DNA of 64,000 nucleotides from Bdellovibrionales bacterium (GCA_023301025.1 JALZUR010000020.1:1-64000); one strand, 5' to 3'; shown: positions 37,866 to 46,936, counted from the first letter of the stretch. Numbers and translations: made by a program. The notes: generated from the sequence alone by a model not told the origin.

Positions 37866-39592
37866 CAGGCTAATGCCTCAAGAATAGCCTCATAAGCTTG
37901 ATCTAGAGAAAACTCTTTTTTTACTTTTTCTGAGCGCTTTACAACTTCGACAAGCCCTTTAGAGAAACTTTTATGACCCAACACAAGCCTTACTGGAAAA
38001 CCGAGAAGATCAGCATCTTTAAACTTAACACCAGGTCTTTCTTTTCTATCATCTAAGAAAACTTCAATATTTTTTGTTTCTAACCTTTTAGAAATTTCAT
38101 TGGCAAAAGAGAGCATCTCTTCTTTTAAATCAAGTAAACAAATATGCACTTGAAAAGGGGCAATTGAGAGTGGCCAAACTATTCCATCTTCATCGTGACT
38201 TTGCTCAATTGAAGCCTGAACCACGCGACTCACACCAATGCCATAGCAACCCATTTCAAAACTTTTTGTTTTTCCATTTTGATCTAAATACTCAGCCTTC
38301 ATAGCTCTGCTGTATTTATTCCCTAAGTAAAATATATGCCCTGCTTCAATGCCTCTAATGGACTGTAAAACACCTTCACCAGAAGGCGATACATCTCCAG
38401 CTTCAGCCAAAGTTAAATCAAAAACGCCTTCCACTTTAAAGTCTTTGTGAGGCTTTACACCCTTTTTATGAAAGTGATCTTTGTTCGCCCCAACAATCAT
38501 AGATTTAAAATCTTCTAGGTTCTGATCCATATAAATAGGTCCATCTTTTAAAAGATCTACTGGTCCACAACTTCCAGGTCTAGCTCCTGCAAACTCTAAT
38601 ACCTCATTATCATTTAAAAACTCAGGAAGCTCTTTTAAATTAAGTTCATTTTTAATTTTTATAAGATTTACTTCATCCGATCCCCTTAAAAGAACCGTGA
38701 ACCTAAAAACCTCTTCATCTAAAACTTTTTGTCCTTTAAAAAACATGGTCTTAACAAGTTCTTCTTGAGAAAGATCTAAAAATTTCGAAAGCTCATCAAT
38801 AGTTTTTAGATCTTTAGTTTCAAACTCAACACATTCTAACTCTTGAAGCACTCTTGAATCAGGCTGTGGCATAACTTTCACTCTTGGACAAATTTCAATA
38901 TTTGCAGCAAAATCTCCCTTATCACTCACCATAAGCTGGTCTTCACCAATATCTGCTAAAATCTGAAACTCTTCTGTTAAAGATCCACCTATAGCACCCG
39001 AATCCGCTTTAACAATCCTGTAGTCTAAGCCAAGTTGATTAAAAATATTTGTGTAGGCTTTTTTATAATTATGATAGCTAACTTGGGCTGACTCTTTATC
39101 AATATCAAACGAGTAGGCATCTTTCATGACAAACTCTTTTGCTCTCATTAAACCAAAGCGTGGGCGAATTTCATCTCGGTACTTTGTTTGAATCTGATAA
39201 ACATTGTAAGGAAGATCTTTATAGCTCGTAACACTATTTCTAACATAATCTGTAACTACCTCTTCATGAGTAGGACCAAGACAGAATTCATAACTTTTTT
39301 TATTTTTAAACGTTTGTAAATCAGGATAACCCCAACGTCCAGACTCTTCCCATAAAGATTTAGGCTGCACCACTGGAAAAAGAACTTCATGACAGTCAAT
39401 TTTTGAAAGCTCTTCTCGAATTATGGATTCGACTTTTCGCATGGCTTTTAAAAAAATAAAACCATACGAATATAAACCAGAACCTAGTTTTTTAACTAAG
39501 CCTGCTCTTATCAAAAGTTTATGACTAGAAATCTCAGCATCTGAAGGATCTTCTTTAAATGTTTTATGGCTAAGGTTGCTCCACTTTATCAT
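37865..39592 (-). CDS. proS: Prolyl-tRNA synthetase
   Basis: Class II aminoacyl-tRNA synthetase. 575 residues, the bacterial type with an editing (INS) domain between motifs 2 and 3 (about residues 225-385). Motif 2 region reads RPRFGLMRAKEFVMKDAYSFD (quoted in part, about residue 140), motif 3 ends in GIGVSRVVQA (about residue 440), and the anticodon-binding domain follows. It sits 69 bases after the NtrX-like gene on the same strand. Confidence 0.97.
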   Translation of the reverse strand: MIKWSNLSHKTFKEDPSDAEISSHKLLIRAGLVKKLGSGLYSYGFIFLKAMRKVESIIREELSKIDCHEVLFPVVQPKSLWEESGRWGYPDLQTFKNKKSYEFCLGPTHEEVVTDYVRNSVTSYKDLPYNVYQIQTKYRDEIRPRFGLMRAKEFVMKDAYSFDIDKESAQVSYHNYKKAYTNIFNQLGLDYRIVKADSGAIGGSLTEEFQILADIGEDQLMVSDKGDFAANIEICPRVKVMPQPDSRVLQELECVEFETKDLKTIDELSKFLDLSQEELVKTMFFKGQKVLDEEVFRFTVLLRGSDEVNLIKIKNELNLKELPEFLNDNEVLEFAGARPGSCGPVDLLKDGPIYMDQNLEDFKSMIVGANKDHFHKKGVKPHKDFKVEGVFDLTLAEAGDVSPSGEGVLQSIRGIEAGHIFYLGNKYSRAMKAEYLDQNGKTKSFEMGCYGIGVSRVVQASIEQSHDEDGIVWPLSIAPFQVHICLLDLKEEMLSFANEISKRLETKNIEVFLDDRKERPGVKFKDADLLGFPVRLVLGHKSFSKGLVEVVKRSEKVKKEFSLDQAYEAILEALA

Positions 39593-39661
39593 TACAAACT
39601 CTCACTTTTTCTTTTAATTTTTAGGCCGATAAGACTAAGTCTACTTTTTTGTTGAAACATT

Positions 39662-40966
39662 TTACTCTACTTCAATATCATATGCTTTAATTTTTCTATG
39701 TAAATAACTTCTTTCAAGTCCAATAGCCTCAGAGGTTTTAGAAATATTCCCTTTATTCTCAGAAAGCTTTGCAATCAGATAGCTCTTCTCAAATTCAGAT
39801 CTTGCAGCTCTAAAATCACCCATGCCAATGAAAACTGTATTTGTATGTCTAGTTAGGCCCGCATAGTTTAGATCATAAACATCAAATGAATCATTGTTTG
39901 ATAAAATATAAAGACGCTCTACAAAATTTTTAAGTTCCTTAACATTTCCAGGCCAGTCATAAGAGATTAAAAGATCCAAAGCTTTTTGTTGTATAGGCTT
40001 ATAAGCTTCACCAAGTTTTCTAGACTGTTCAAATGAAAAAGCCTCAAATAATACAGGAAGATCATCTTTTCTTTGTCTTAAAGGCTGAATGTTCATCTCT
40101 AAACAAGAAAGCTTCACAAAAAGGTCTTCTCTAAAAAGACCCTTCTTAACAGCACCGCTTAGGATATCTGAACCAGAACTTCCAACAAGCCTTACATTTG
40201 ATATTCGAGCGCTGTTACGCAAAAAATCAGCAAGCTCTACTTGAGCACTTTCTTCTAAGGCTTCAATGTTTTTTAAAAATAGAGTGCCACCGCCTGCTAG
40301 AAAAAACTTTCCATTTTCAGAAAAAAGTTCATCTTTATGAAGCCCTTGAGGTATAGAGTTGCAATTGACACTTACAAATGGACCACTGGCCCTATCACTC
40401 ATATAATGAATATTTCTGGCTACTAAACTTTTACCAACACCTCCTTCACCATAGATAAGATAAGGTGAAGAACTTTTTCCATATTTCATTATAAGAGATT
40501 TAATATTTTGCATATGAGGACTTGAGCCCTCTAAAAGGTAGCTTTCTTTTAATTGAGATAATAGACTGGCTCTTTCTTTTTGTTGCTTTTCAAAAAGCAG
40601 CATGTTTTTTAATGTAATCAAGATCTTATCCATAGAAATAGGCTTTTCGATAAAATCCCAAGCCCCAAGCTTCACAGCTTTAACAGCAGTTTCAATACTG
40701 CCATGACCAGACATAACAATAACATTAGTTTTTTGTTCAAGCCCTTCAAGTTTATCTAAAACTTGAATTCCATCTAAATCTCCAGGCATCCACACATCTA
40801 AAAGCATCACATTGGGTTTAAAATCAGAAATTTTAGCCAAGGCTTCAGTACCAGACTCAGCTGATTCAACTTGAAAGCCTTCATCTTCCAAAGAGGCTGA
40901 AAGAATTTTTCTGATTGAAGATTCATCATCAACAACCAAAACTTTTAAATCCTTAAATTCAATCAT
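39662..40966 (-). CDS. NtrX-like response regulator with degenerate AAA+ domain
   Basis: 434 residues. Receiver domain 1-120 with intact acidic pocket (LVVDDESS) and phospho-Asp (VMLLDVWMPG). AAA+ domain ~130-350 has a Walker A (GEGGVGKSLVARNIH). After DELFSENGKFF it jumps straight to the Walker B region: the GAFTGA sigma54-contact loop is absent. Walker B is GGTLFLKNIEAL where the family has GGTLFLDEI, so both acidic residues are lost. The C-terminal Fis-type helix-turn-helix (NISKTSEAIGLERSYLHRKI) is intact. It is therefore probably a DNA-binding regulator that neither hydrolyses ATP nor activates sigma54. It follows the NtrY-like kinase by 31 bases, its likely partner. Confidence 0.88.
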   Translation of the reverse strand: MIEFKDLKVLVVDDESSIRKILSASLEDEGFQVESAESGTEALAKISDFKPNVMLLDVWMPGDLDGIQVLDKLEGLEQKTNVIVMSGHGSIETAVKAVKLGAWDFIEKPISMDKILITLKNMLLFEKQQKERASLLSQLKESYLLEGSSPHMQNIKSLIMKYGKSSSPYLIYGEGGVGKSLVARNIHYMSDRASGPFVSVNCNSIPQGLHKDELFSENGKFFLAGGGTLFLKNIEALEESAQVELADFLRNSARISNVRLVGSSGSDILSGAVKKGLFREDLFVKLSCLEMNIQPLRQRKDDLPVLFEAFSFEQSRKLGEAYKPIQQKALDLLISYDWPGNVKELKNFVERLYILSNNDSFDVYDLNYAGLTRHTNTVFIGMGDFRAARSEFEKSYLIAKLSENKGNISKTSEAIGLERSYLHRKIKAYDIEVE

Positions 40967-40997
40967 AATATTAAAACCCTCAACTTTTGTTTATTCA

Positions 40998-43148
40998 TTA
41001 TATTTTAATCTGCGGCATTTCAATCAAAAACCGCGTCTTACCCTTATTGTCTTTTCCAATTGAAATACGACCCCTGTGATCCTCGATGATCTTTTTAACA
41101 ATGGAGAGTCCTAGGCCTGAGTGGTTGATTTTAGTTGTATACTTACTGTTAAAAACAGTCTGCCAATGGGATTCATCAACACCAGGTCCAGAATCAAAAA
41201 ATTCGATAAAAAACATATTGTCTTTTGCTTCAGGATTTTTCTCTACGTTAATGCTAATTATCTTATTTTCAAAATCACCCATAGCTTCAATAGAGTTTTC
41301 AATTAAATTTATGAAAACTCGATTCATTTTCTCAAAGTCCCAAGTAAGTTTTTCAACAGAAATCATAAATCTAAAGTTAAGATCAGGATGAGAAACTTTA
41401 TAAAGAGCTGATAGTCTTTCAAAAAAATCCTGAACATTAACGATCACAGGCTTCATTTGTGGAAATCTTGCAAACTGATTGAATTCATTAACAAGGTTTT
41501 TTATAAGATCAACATGGTCAATAATTGTTTTGATGCAGTCTTTAAAGATAGGGTCATCGATATCTTTTGAAAACTTTTTCAAAAGTCGTTCTGCAGAAAG
41601 CTTTACTGGCGTTAAAGGGTTTTTGATTTCATGAGCCACACGAGTTGCCACTTCTTTCCAGGCCTTTACTCTTTGATTTTCGCGTAAAAGATCAACGTCT
41701 TCTACAGTTATAAGTGCACCATAACCTTCAAGATTTGCTGTTTTTAAATTAGAGATAGAAATTTGTAAGGACAGTGTTTTTTCTTGAGTAACCTTAATAT
41801 CAACTTCTTGAACATAAACTTCGTCTTTTGTAGATTTAAAGTTTTTTAGCATCTCCACAATTTCTGATGGAAGTGTGTTTTTTTTAATAGGTTCTGTTAA
41901 TGAAAAAATCTTTTGGGCTCTTTTGTTAAAATAAGTCAGATTAAAGTTTTCATCAAACGACATAACTCCTGAACTTACTTGGGACAGCACTGATTTTATA
42001 TACAAACTGGACTGCTCAAGTTCTTTTACAGAGTCTTTTAAATGAACCCTAGTGCTTTTTAACTCAATGATCATTGAGTTAAAATTTTGTATAAGAGCGT
42101 TTAGTTCTGTCATACCAGTTTTAAAACGAATTGGCGAAAACTCGCCTTTTGAAACATTTTGAGTAGCTTCACGAACAGCAAATATAGGACGCGATAGGGA
42201 TTGTGCCAAGTATAGACTGAACCATCCACCAAAAGCTAAGATAACAAGTGTCATGCTTGTTAGAATGAAATAATAGGTGGACTTAAGAGGTATGCGAAAA
42301 GCTTTTGTTTTTTGAAACTCTAGTCTTGATTCAGTTACTGCATCTATTGTTTGAAGAAGAGTAAATGGTAAAACTTTAGATACAATAAAAAAACTGTTAT
42401 AGTCTTCGCTATGAACCAAAGCACTTAACCACTGACCTTGCTCAGTTTTTCTTGAAAAGCTGTGATTTTTCTTATTTTTTATTTTTTTCTTAATCTGTAA
42501 ATCACTAATTTTAGGAAGATAGTAGCCACTCTTTTCCGAATATACAGAAGTAAGATACGGTTCAGAATTAGACGTAGCCTCAGCGCTAAAAAACTCAAGA
42601 GCATCAATACCAAGATTCACGACTTCTTTATCAAGCTCTTTTAAATTTATAGCTTTTAATCTTTTATGTCTTTTATTAATTTGATTAGCTGTGTAGAAGA
42701 GGTCTGATTTTATATCATCGATATACTCCGTAGACAGTCTTGTAGATGTGTCTAAAATGGTTTGTGTTTGATTAGCAAACCACCTATCAAAACTTGAGTT
42801 GATGTAAAAAACAGAGACCAAAAACATAAGAGTTGTTGGGACAAATGCAAAACTCACGAAAGCCAAAAAGAGTCTCGCCTTAAGGCTCTTCCCAAAAGTT
42901 TTAGACTTTGAATCAGCGTACAGTTTTACTAAGTTTCTAGCTAAAAAAAATGTTATTGATAAAAAGACTAATGCATTTAAATTGACTAAGCCAAAAAAGA
43001 AAAGTGCATAAGATAAAGGTAGATCGCTTCCACTATTAACAAATCTAAATAAGATCCAATTTAAAAGAATAAAAAAAAGTCCAAGTGGTCCTAAAAGCCA
43101 AAGCTCTAAAGAACGCCTTTTGCTTTCATCTTGTTCACTACGTATCAT
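40998..43148 (-). CDS. NtrY-like membrane histidine kinase
   Basis: 716 residues. Three hydrophobic helices in the first ~115 residues and a fourth at ~286-306 bracket a periplasmic sensor region of ~170 residues, matching NtrY topology. A HAMP domain (SRPIFAVREATQNVSKGEFSP) follows, then a PAS domain (MSFDENFNLTYFNKRAQKIF), the HisKA box (VATRVAHEIKNPLTPVKL, His near residue 500) and HATPase with NLIENSIEAMG and HSGLGLSIVKKIIEDHRG. It would phosphorylate the adjacent NtrX-like regulator. It follows ribH by 31 bases, so rib genes and signalling genes may share a transcript. Confidence 0.9.
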   Translation of the reverse strand: MIRSEQDESKRRSLELWLLGPLGLFFILLNWILFRFVNSGSDLPLSYALFFFGLVNLNALVFLSITFFLARNLVKLYADSKSKTFGKSLKARLFLAFVSFAFVPTTLMFLVSVFYINSSFDRWFANQTQTILDTSTRLSTEYIDDIKSDLFYTANQINKRHKRLKAINLKELDKEVVNLGIDALEFFSAEATSNSEPYLTSVYSEKSGYYLPKISDLQIKKKIKNKKNHSFSRKTEQGQWLSALVHSEDYNSFFIVSKVLPFTLLQTIDAVTESRLEFQKTKAFRIPLKSTYYFILTSMTLVILAFGGWFSLYLAQSLSRPIFAVREATQNVSKGEFSPIRFKTGMTELNALIQNFNSMIIELKSTRVHLKDSVKELEQSSLYIKSVLSQVSSGVMSFDENFNLTYFNKRAQKIFSLTEPIKKNTLPSEIVEMLKNFKSTKDEVYVQEVDIKVTQEKTLSLQISISNLKTANLEGYGALITVEDVDLLRENQRVKAWKEVATRVAHEIKNPLTPVKLSAERLLKKFSKDIDDPIFKDCIKTIIDHVDLIKNLVNEFNQFARFPQMKPVIVNVQDFFERLSALYKVSHPDLNFRFMISVEKLTWDFEKMNRVFINLIENSIEAMGDFENKIISINVEKNPEAKDNMFFIEFFDSGPGVDESHWQTVFNSKYTTKINHSGLGLSIVKKIIEDHRGRISIGKDNKGKTRFLIEMPQIKI

Positions 43149-43179
43149 ATGTCATAAGTTGTAACATTGTTGAGTGTAC

Positions 43180-43605
43180 TTATCTATCCATAGCCTCAAA
43201 AGTTTGTAATAAAGCTTTTGCTACCTCAGAGCCCTTGTTCCCTTTCTTTCCCCAAATACGGTCATGAACCTGTTTGTGGTTGTTAACAGTAAGAACACCA
43301 AACATAACAGGCTTTAAAGTTTCAAGACCTACTTTTAAACAGCCTTCAGTGGCAGCTTGGCAAACATAATCATAGTGATCTGTTTCACCCTTGATCACAA
43401 CGCCGTAGCATAAAACACCATCAGCTTTTTTATTTAAAATAAGGTGTTTTGCAACTAATGGCAGTTCAAAGGCCCCCGGCACAAGAACTTTTATGATCTG
43501 TTCTTTTTCGTAACCAGCTTTTTGCAGCTCTTCCATAGCTCCATCTTCTAATGCTTTTGTATAACGTCTATTAAAATCAGCAGAGATTATGGCTATTTTT
43601 TTCAT
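43180..43605 (-). CDS. ribH: 6,7-dimethyl-8-ribityllumazine synthase
   Basis: Condenses 5-amino-6-ribitylamino-uracil with dihydroxybutanone phosphate to lumazine, the penultimate step of riboflavin synthesis. 141 residues. ADFNRRYTKAL, VPGAFELPL (about residue 45), GVVIKGETDHYDYV (about residue 75) and FGVLTVNNHKQ (about residue 108) are the conserved blocks. The start overlaps the ribB stop by four bases. Confidence 0.97.
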   Translation of the reverse strand: MKKIAIISADFNRRYTKALEDGAMEELQKAGYEKEQIIKVLVPGAFELPLVAKHLILNKKADGVLCYGVVIKGETDHYDYVCQAATEGCLKVGLETLKPVMFGVLTVNNHKQVHDRIWGKKGNKGSEVAKALLQTFEAMDR

Positions 43606-44690
43606 ACTCTGTTCTCTTTAGAGTAAAAACGTTTGAACGGAAGAGTATCTACTAATGAGACACCAAAAGCTGATAAACCAGAAAGCTCAACTTCAGAGTT
43701 TGTTGCAAGTAAGATTTCTTTAATGCCTAACTGCGAAAGTATTTGTGCTCCGATCCCGATATCTTTTTGATCTCTTTTGGCTTGCGGGGATGAAAAATAA
43801 TTTGAGTGCCTTAAAACAACGACAGCACAGGCATTGTCAAACTCATCGTGTTTTACAAAACTGTTGAGTGCCAAAGAGTTTCTTGAATTAAAAAGATCTT
43901 CAGGTCCTCGGTCTACATGAACTCTAACTGGAACTGGTTTTGTAACATCTAAATTCCCACTTAACATTGCATAGTGTATTTTGTTGTTCACTTTGTCTTT
44001 AAAATAGTGAGTTGCAAGCTCTTTACCAGACTCCGAAGTGAAAGTTTCAGTGTATAGCTTTTCTAAATAAGTTTCATTGTTTAAGCGATACTCAATAAGC
44101 TCTTCAATACTTCCAATTTTTATTCCATGTTTTTTTGCAAAGGCAACAAGTTCCGGCGCGCGAGCCATTGTTCCATCGTCATTCATAACTTCACAAATGA
44201 CAGCACTTGGATCAAGTCCTGCAATTTTCATTAAATCAACACTACCTTCCGTGTGTCCTGCACGCTCTAGCACACCACCTTGTTTGGCTCGTATTGGAAA
44301 AATATGTCCAGGTGTTATGATTGACTGAGTTGTAGCATTTAAGTCAGAAGCGACTCTTATGGTATGAGCTCTATCAGCTGCAGAAATACCTGTAGTGATA
44401 CCTTCTCTTGCTTCAATGCTAACGGTAAAAGCTGTTTTATTTGGAGAGTTATTTTGACTCTCCCCAACCATTAAAGAAAGCCCCAGTTTTTCACACTGCT
44501 TTTGAGACATAGCTAAGCACACAAGCCCTCTTGCCTCTTTAACCATAAAATTGATCTGCTCTGGCTTACAGAACTGGCCTGCTAAAACAAGGTCGCCTTC
44601 GTTCTCACGGTCTTCATCATCCACCAATAAAACCATTTTTCCATTTTTAATGTCTTCAACAAGATCTTCAATTTTATCAAGCACATTCAC
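43602..44690 (-). CDS. ribB: 3,4-dihydroxy-2-butanone-4-phosphate synthase with degenerate GTP cyclohydrolase II domain (RibBX-like)
   Basis: 362 residues. The N-terminal half is a complete RibB: VDDEDRENEGDLVLAG (metal site, about residue 24), GLVCLAMS, and RAGHTEGSVDLMKIAGL (about residue 143). The C-terminal half (about 205-362) aligns by order with GTP cyclohydrolase II, ending DIGIGAQILSQLGIKEILL. The zinc motif of three Cys (ECLTGD...RCDCG in the family) and the RQEGRGIGL block are missing. Only one Cys (DNACAV) remains in this half. GTP cyclohydrolase II activity is therefore unlikely. A true RibA must be elsewhere, and RibD is not in the window. Part of ribE-ribB-ribH. Confidence 0.9.
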   Translation of the reverse strand: MNVLDKIEDLVEDIKNGKMVLLVDDEDRENEGDLVLAGQFCKPEQINFMVKEARGLVCLAMSQKQCEKLGLSLMVGESQNNSPNKTAFTVSIEAREGITTGISAADRAHTIRVASDLNATTQSIITPGHIFPIRAKQGGVLERAGHTEGSVDLMKIAGLDPSAVICEVMNDDGTMARAPELVAFAKKHGIKIGSIEELIEYRLNNETYLEKLYTETFTSESGKELATHYFKDKVNNKIHYAMLSGNLDVTKPVPVRVHVDRGPEDLFNSRNSLALNSFVKHDEFDNACAVVVLRHSNYFSSPQAKRDQKDIGIGAQILSQLGIKEILLATNSEVELSGLSAFGVSLVDTLPFKRFYSKENRV

Positions 44691-44757
44691 CTACTATTTT
44701 TACTATTTGCTTTCGTATCTGCATCAATTTATTTAATTTAAAACTTTACGTTTATAT

Positions 44758-45369
44758 CTATCGCTTATCTTTATTAATTAGTCCTGCTCGAATAGCACCC
44801 TTTGCCATAAAGTCATATTCAATATTAACTTTGTCACCAGTTTTGAGCGTATTTAAATTTGTTTTCAGAAGAGTTTCAGGTATTAGACAAACTTCAAAAG
44901 TATCATCAGACACTTCATTAAGTGTTAGACTTACACCCCTGACAACAATTGAACCTTTTGACCAAATGTACTCTGGGTGCTTTTTAACCCTAATCTTTAT
45001 ATTTAAACACTCACCCTCAACTTTTTTAACTTCTAAAACCTCACAGACTTCATCAACATGTCCTGTAACCATATGACCATGAAGTCTAGAACCCATCTTC
45101 ATAGCACGTTCTAAATGTACAGAGTCTCCTGCTTTGAGGTTTGAGTGGTTTGTAACTTTTAAAGTTTCTGCCCCTAAATCAAAAGCTAGAGTTTTTGATT
45201 TAGAAAAATCATCATTAACCAATGTAAGACAAGCTCCATTGATACAGATGCTGTGACCTCTTTCTAGATCATCAAAAGCCTCAGGCTTTTTGACTTTAAG
45301 CACGGCACCATCATCATTTAAAATAACATCAAGAACTTCTGCAGTGTCTTCTATTAAACCAGTAAACAT
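44758..45369 (-). CDS. ribE: Riboflavin synthase alpha subunit
   Basis: Dismutates two lumazines to riboflavin. 203 residues made of two lumazine-binding repeats: MFTGLIEDTAEV...SICINGACLTLV (1-95) and MGSRLHGHMVTGHVDEV...GVSLTLNEV (96-190). It is the first recognised gene of ribE-ribB-ribH, and starts three bases after the stop of a 50-codon small ORF. I see no FMN riboswitch upstream. Confidence 0.96.
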   Translation of the reverse strand: MFTGLIEDTAEVLDVILNDDGAVLKVKKPEAFDDLERGHSICINGACLTLVNDDFSKSKTLAFDLGAETLKVTNHSNLKAGDSVHLERAMKMGSRLHGHMVTGHVDEVCEVLEVKKVEGECLNIKIRVKKHPEYIWSKGSIVVRGVSLTLNEVSDDTFEVCLIPETLLKTNLNTLKTGDKVNIEYDFMAKGAIRAGLINKDKR

Positions 45370-45372
45370 ATC

Positions 45373-45525
45373 TTATTTTGAAAAGAATCGACTCAAAGTC
45401 ACTTGCTGTTGAAATCCAGACCCATAATTTTGTAAGAAACTGCTCGACTGAGTAGTTTTCACGCTCGCCATAAAGCTAAACATTAGAAAAAAAAATGCTA
45501 ATATATAATCTTGATTTGGTAACAC
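45373..45525 (-). CDS. Small hydrophobic-leader ORF (50 residues) directly upstream of ribE
   Basis: Not in the ORF track. GTG at 45525 with GAGGT six bases upstream opens 50 codons ending TAA at 45373. Three bases (GAT) separate this stop from the ribE ATG. The product has a signal-like hydrophobic segment (ILAFFFLMFSFMASV) and a polar tail (FLQNYGSGFQQQVTLSRFF). Tight placement suggests translational coupling to ribE. It may be a leader peptide or a small exported protein; no family recognised. Confidence 0.5.
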   Translation of the reverse strand: MLPNQDYILAFFFLMFSFMASVKTTQSSSFLQNYGSGFQQQVTLSRFFSK

Positions 45526-45640
45526 GTTTGACCTCAATTAAAGTAGCTTTAAATAAAGGCATTTTTAAACTATATTTGCAATGGGAGCTAGGACACGGGC
45601 TTATAATGTAGTGCGTTATATTAGATGGTGAATTATCGGA

Positions 45641-45665
45641 CTTGAAAGATCAATCAACGCCCCAT
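45641..45665 (+). promoter_or_regulatory. Sigma32 (RpoH)-like promoter
   Basis: CTTGAAA, 12 bases, then CCCCATTG on the plus strand. This is almost the textbook heat-shock promoter (CTTGAA, about 13 bases, CCCCAT). The region is otherwise empty and diverges from the rib leader. The only downstream feature on this strand before the convergent lipoprotein gene is a 32-residue ORF. Confidence 0.5.
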
Positions 45666-45768
45666 TGTGTATAGTGTTGAAGATATTCGCTCTTTTATCT
45701 CTCAAGCAGCTGAAAACTCTATTTAATAAATTCAGATAAATTTAAAAGTATCTAAACAGAGGGTGTAA

Positions 45769-45867
45769 ATGAGCTTATTTACATTCCAATCTCTAAAAAA
45801 GTTAATGTATGAAATAAAGGCTGGTTTCTATAAAAGACCAACTAACATTTTATGGCCTTTATCTTAA
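45769..45867 (+). CDS. Putative 32-residue ORF downstream of the sigma32-like promoter
   Basis: ATG at 45769 with GAGGG five bases upstream, 33 codons to TAA. The product is basic (QSLKKLMYEIKAGFYKRP). The coding stretch contains a nested inverted repeat ATAAAGGC...GCCTTTAT, which is about as good an argument for a structured small RNA. It converges with the lipoprotein gene at 45887. Low confidence as a protein. The 45526-45768 remainder shows no other gene. Confidence 0.3.
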   Translation: MSLFTFQSLKKLMYEIKAGFYKRPTNILWPLS

Positions 45868-45886
45868 AAAATATATCTCAAAAGTT

Positions 45887-46936
45887 CTATTCTTCTTCTT
45901 GTAGTTTTAAAACAAAAGCTTTTGCACCTTCTTCAATATCTACAAACTGTGTTTCACGAATGACTTTAGCTGAAGCATTGTCCAAACCAAGAGAGACTAT
46001 TTCAACTACAGCTAAAGGATCTTCTACATTTTGCCTTGGTCTTTGAAATCTTAGTGGAGATTCACAAGGAATTTTATCACCTTCCCACTCATAGTCCATA
46101 TTTGATATCCAAAGATAATCTCCAACTTTTAAACCATGCTTTCTTCCAGCATTTATTAAAACATGACTGTCATTTTCAGCATAAACTCTAGCACTCCAAG
46201 GTTCTAAAGCGCCTTCAAACTCTAACTGCTCAATTTTGCTACCTAAAGAATTGATTGTTGTGCTAAGCGTTTTTTTAGTTACTGATGCAAACTCATCTGG
46301 AACGCTCACACTTGGGTTAAAAGTTAAACCAAATAAATTTAAGTTAAGACCACCGCTAAAATCACTTTTTATACCTTTACGTGAAACTGAAGCACCTGTG
46401 TGCGTAAACGTTAAAGGCTCAAAAGCATGAAGATCTAATGACATCACCATTCTTTCAACACTCACATTTGCACCTGTTATAAGCCCACCTGTAAGTCCAC
46501 CAAGACCAATGCTAAGTCCACCACTTAGGGTCATCTCAAAATCTGTAGCAGAACCACTGATCAATGTATCAGGAAGATCTTTTGTACACACTGAAGACGT
46601 GGTGTTTGGAGCTAAAACCGAAAAGTTTGTATTAAATGTGCCTACCATACTGTTCATTTTGTCAGTAAACGAAACAGGGTTAAATCTATCAACTGAAATA
46701 AAATACTCAGAGTTGTTAACTGCTTCAAGATACTGATTGTTAAGCATGCCTTTAAGATCGATTTGAATATTATCATTAACTTTAATCATAGCAGCATCAA
46801 TACCTAAGAAAGATGCACTTCTTTTTAAATGTCTACCACTTCTTCTTTCTTCTTCAGTATCACACCCACTGTTTCCCATAAGTATGAAAACAAGTGGCAC
46901 CAACATGAGAGGCTTTAAAAAATTTTTATGTAACAT
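45887..46936 (-). CDS. Lipoprotein of unknown function
   Basis: 349 residues with a lipoprotein signal ending LMGNSGCDTEEE. AGGAG lies six bases before the ATG. The middle (about residues 110-230) is rich in short hydrophobic/Gly repeats (GLSIGLGGLTGGLITGANV) and beta-strand-like segments. The C-terminal third contains VLINAGRKHGLKVGDYLWIS, which resembles FlgT/CsgG-associated small beta domains where a G-x-K-x-G-D turn precedes a strand. That likeness is tentative. No neighbour suggests a pathway. Confidence 0.7.
   Translation of the reverse strand: MLHKNFLKPLMLVPLVFILMGNSGCDTEEERRSGRHLKRSASFLGIDAAMIKVNDNIQIDLKGMLNNQYLEAVNNSEYFISVDRFNPVSFTDKMNSMVGTFNTNFSVLAPNTTSSVCTKDLPDTLISGSATDFEMTLSGGLSIGLGGLTGGLITGANVSVERMVMSLDLHAFEPLTFTHTGASVSRKGIKSDFSGGLNLNLFGLTFNPSVSVPDEFASVTKKTLSTTINSLGSKIEQLEFEGALEPWSARVYAENDSHVLINAGRKHGLKVGDYLWISNMDYEWEGDKIPCESPLRFQRPRQNVEDPLAVVEIVSLGLDNASAKVIRETQFVDIEEGAKAFVLKLQEEE

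Noticed and set aside
45526-45640. FMN riboswitch upstream of the rib genes
   Set aside because: I looked for the AGGG..GA, CCGAC and AGTC-type blocks of the RFN element on the minus strand and found none. Only the small ORF and A/T-rich sequence are present.
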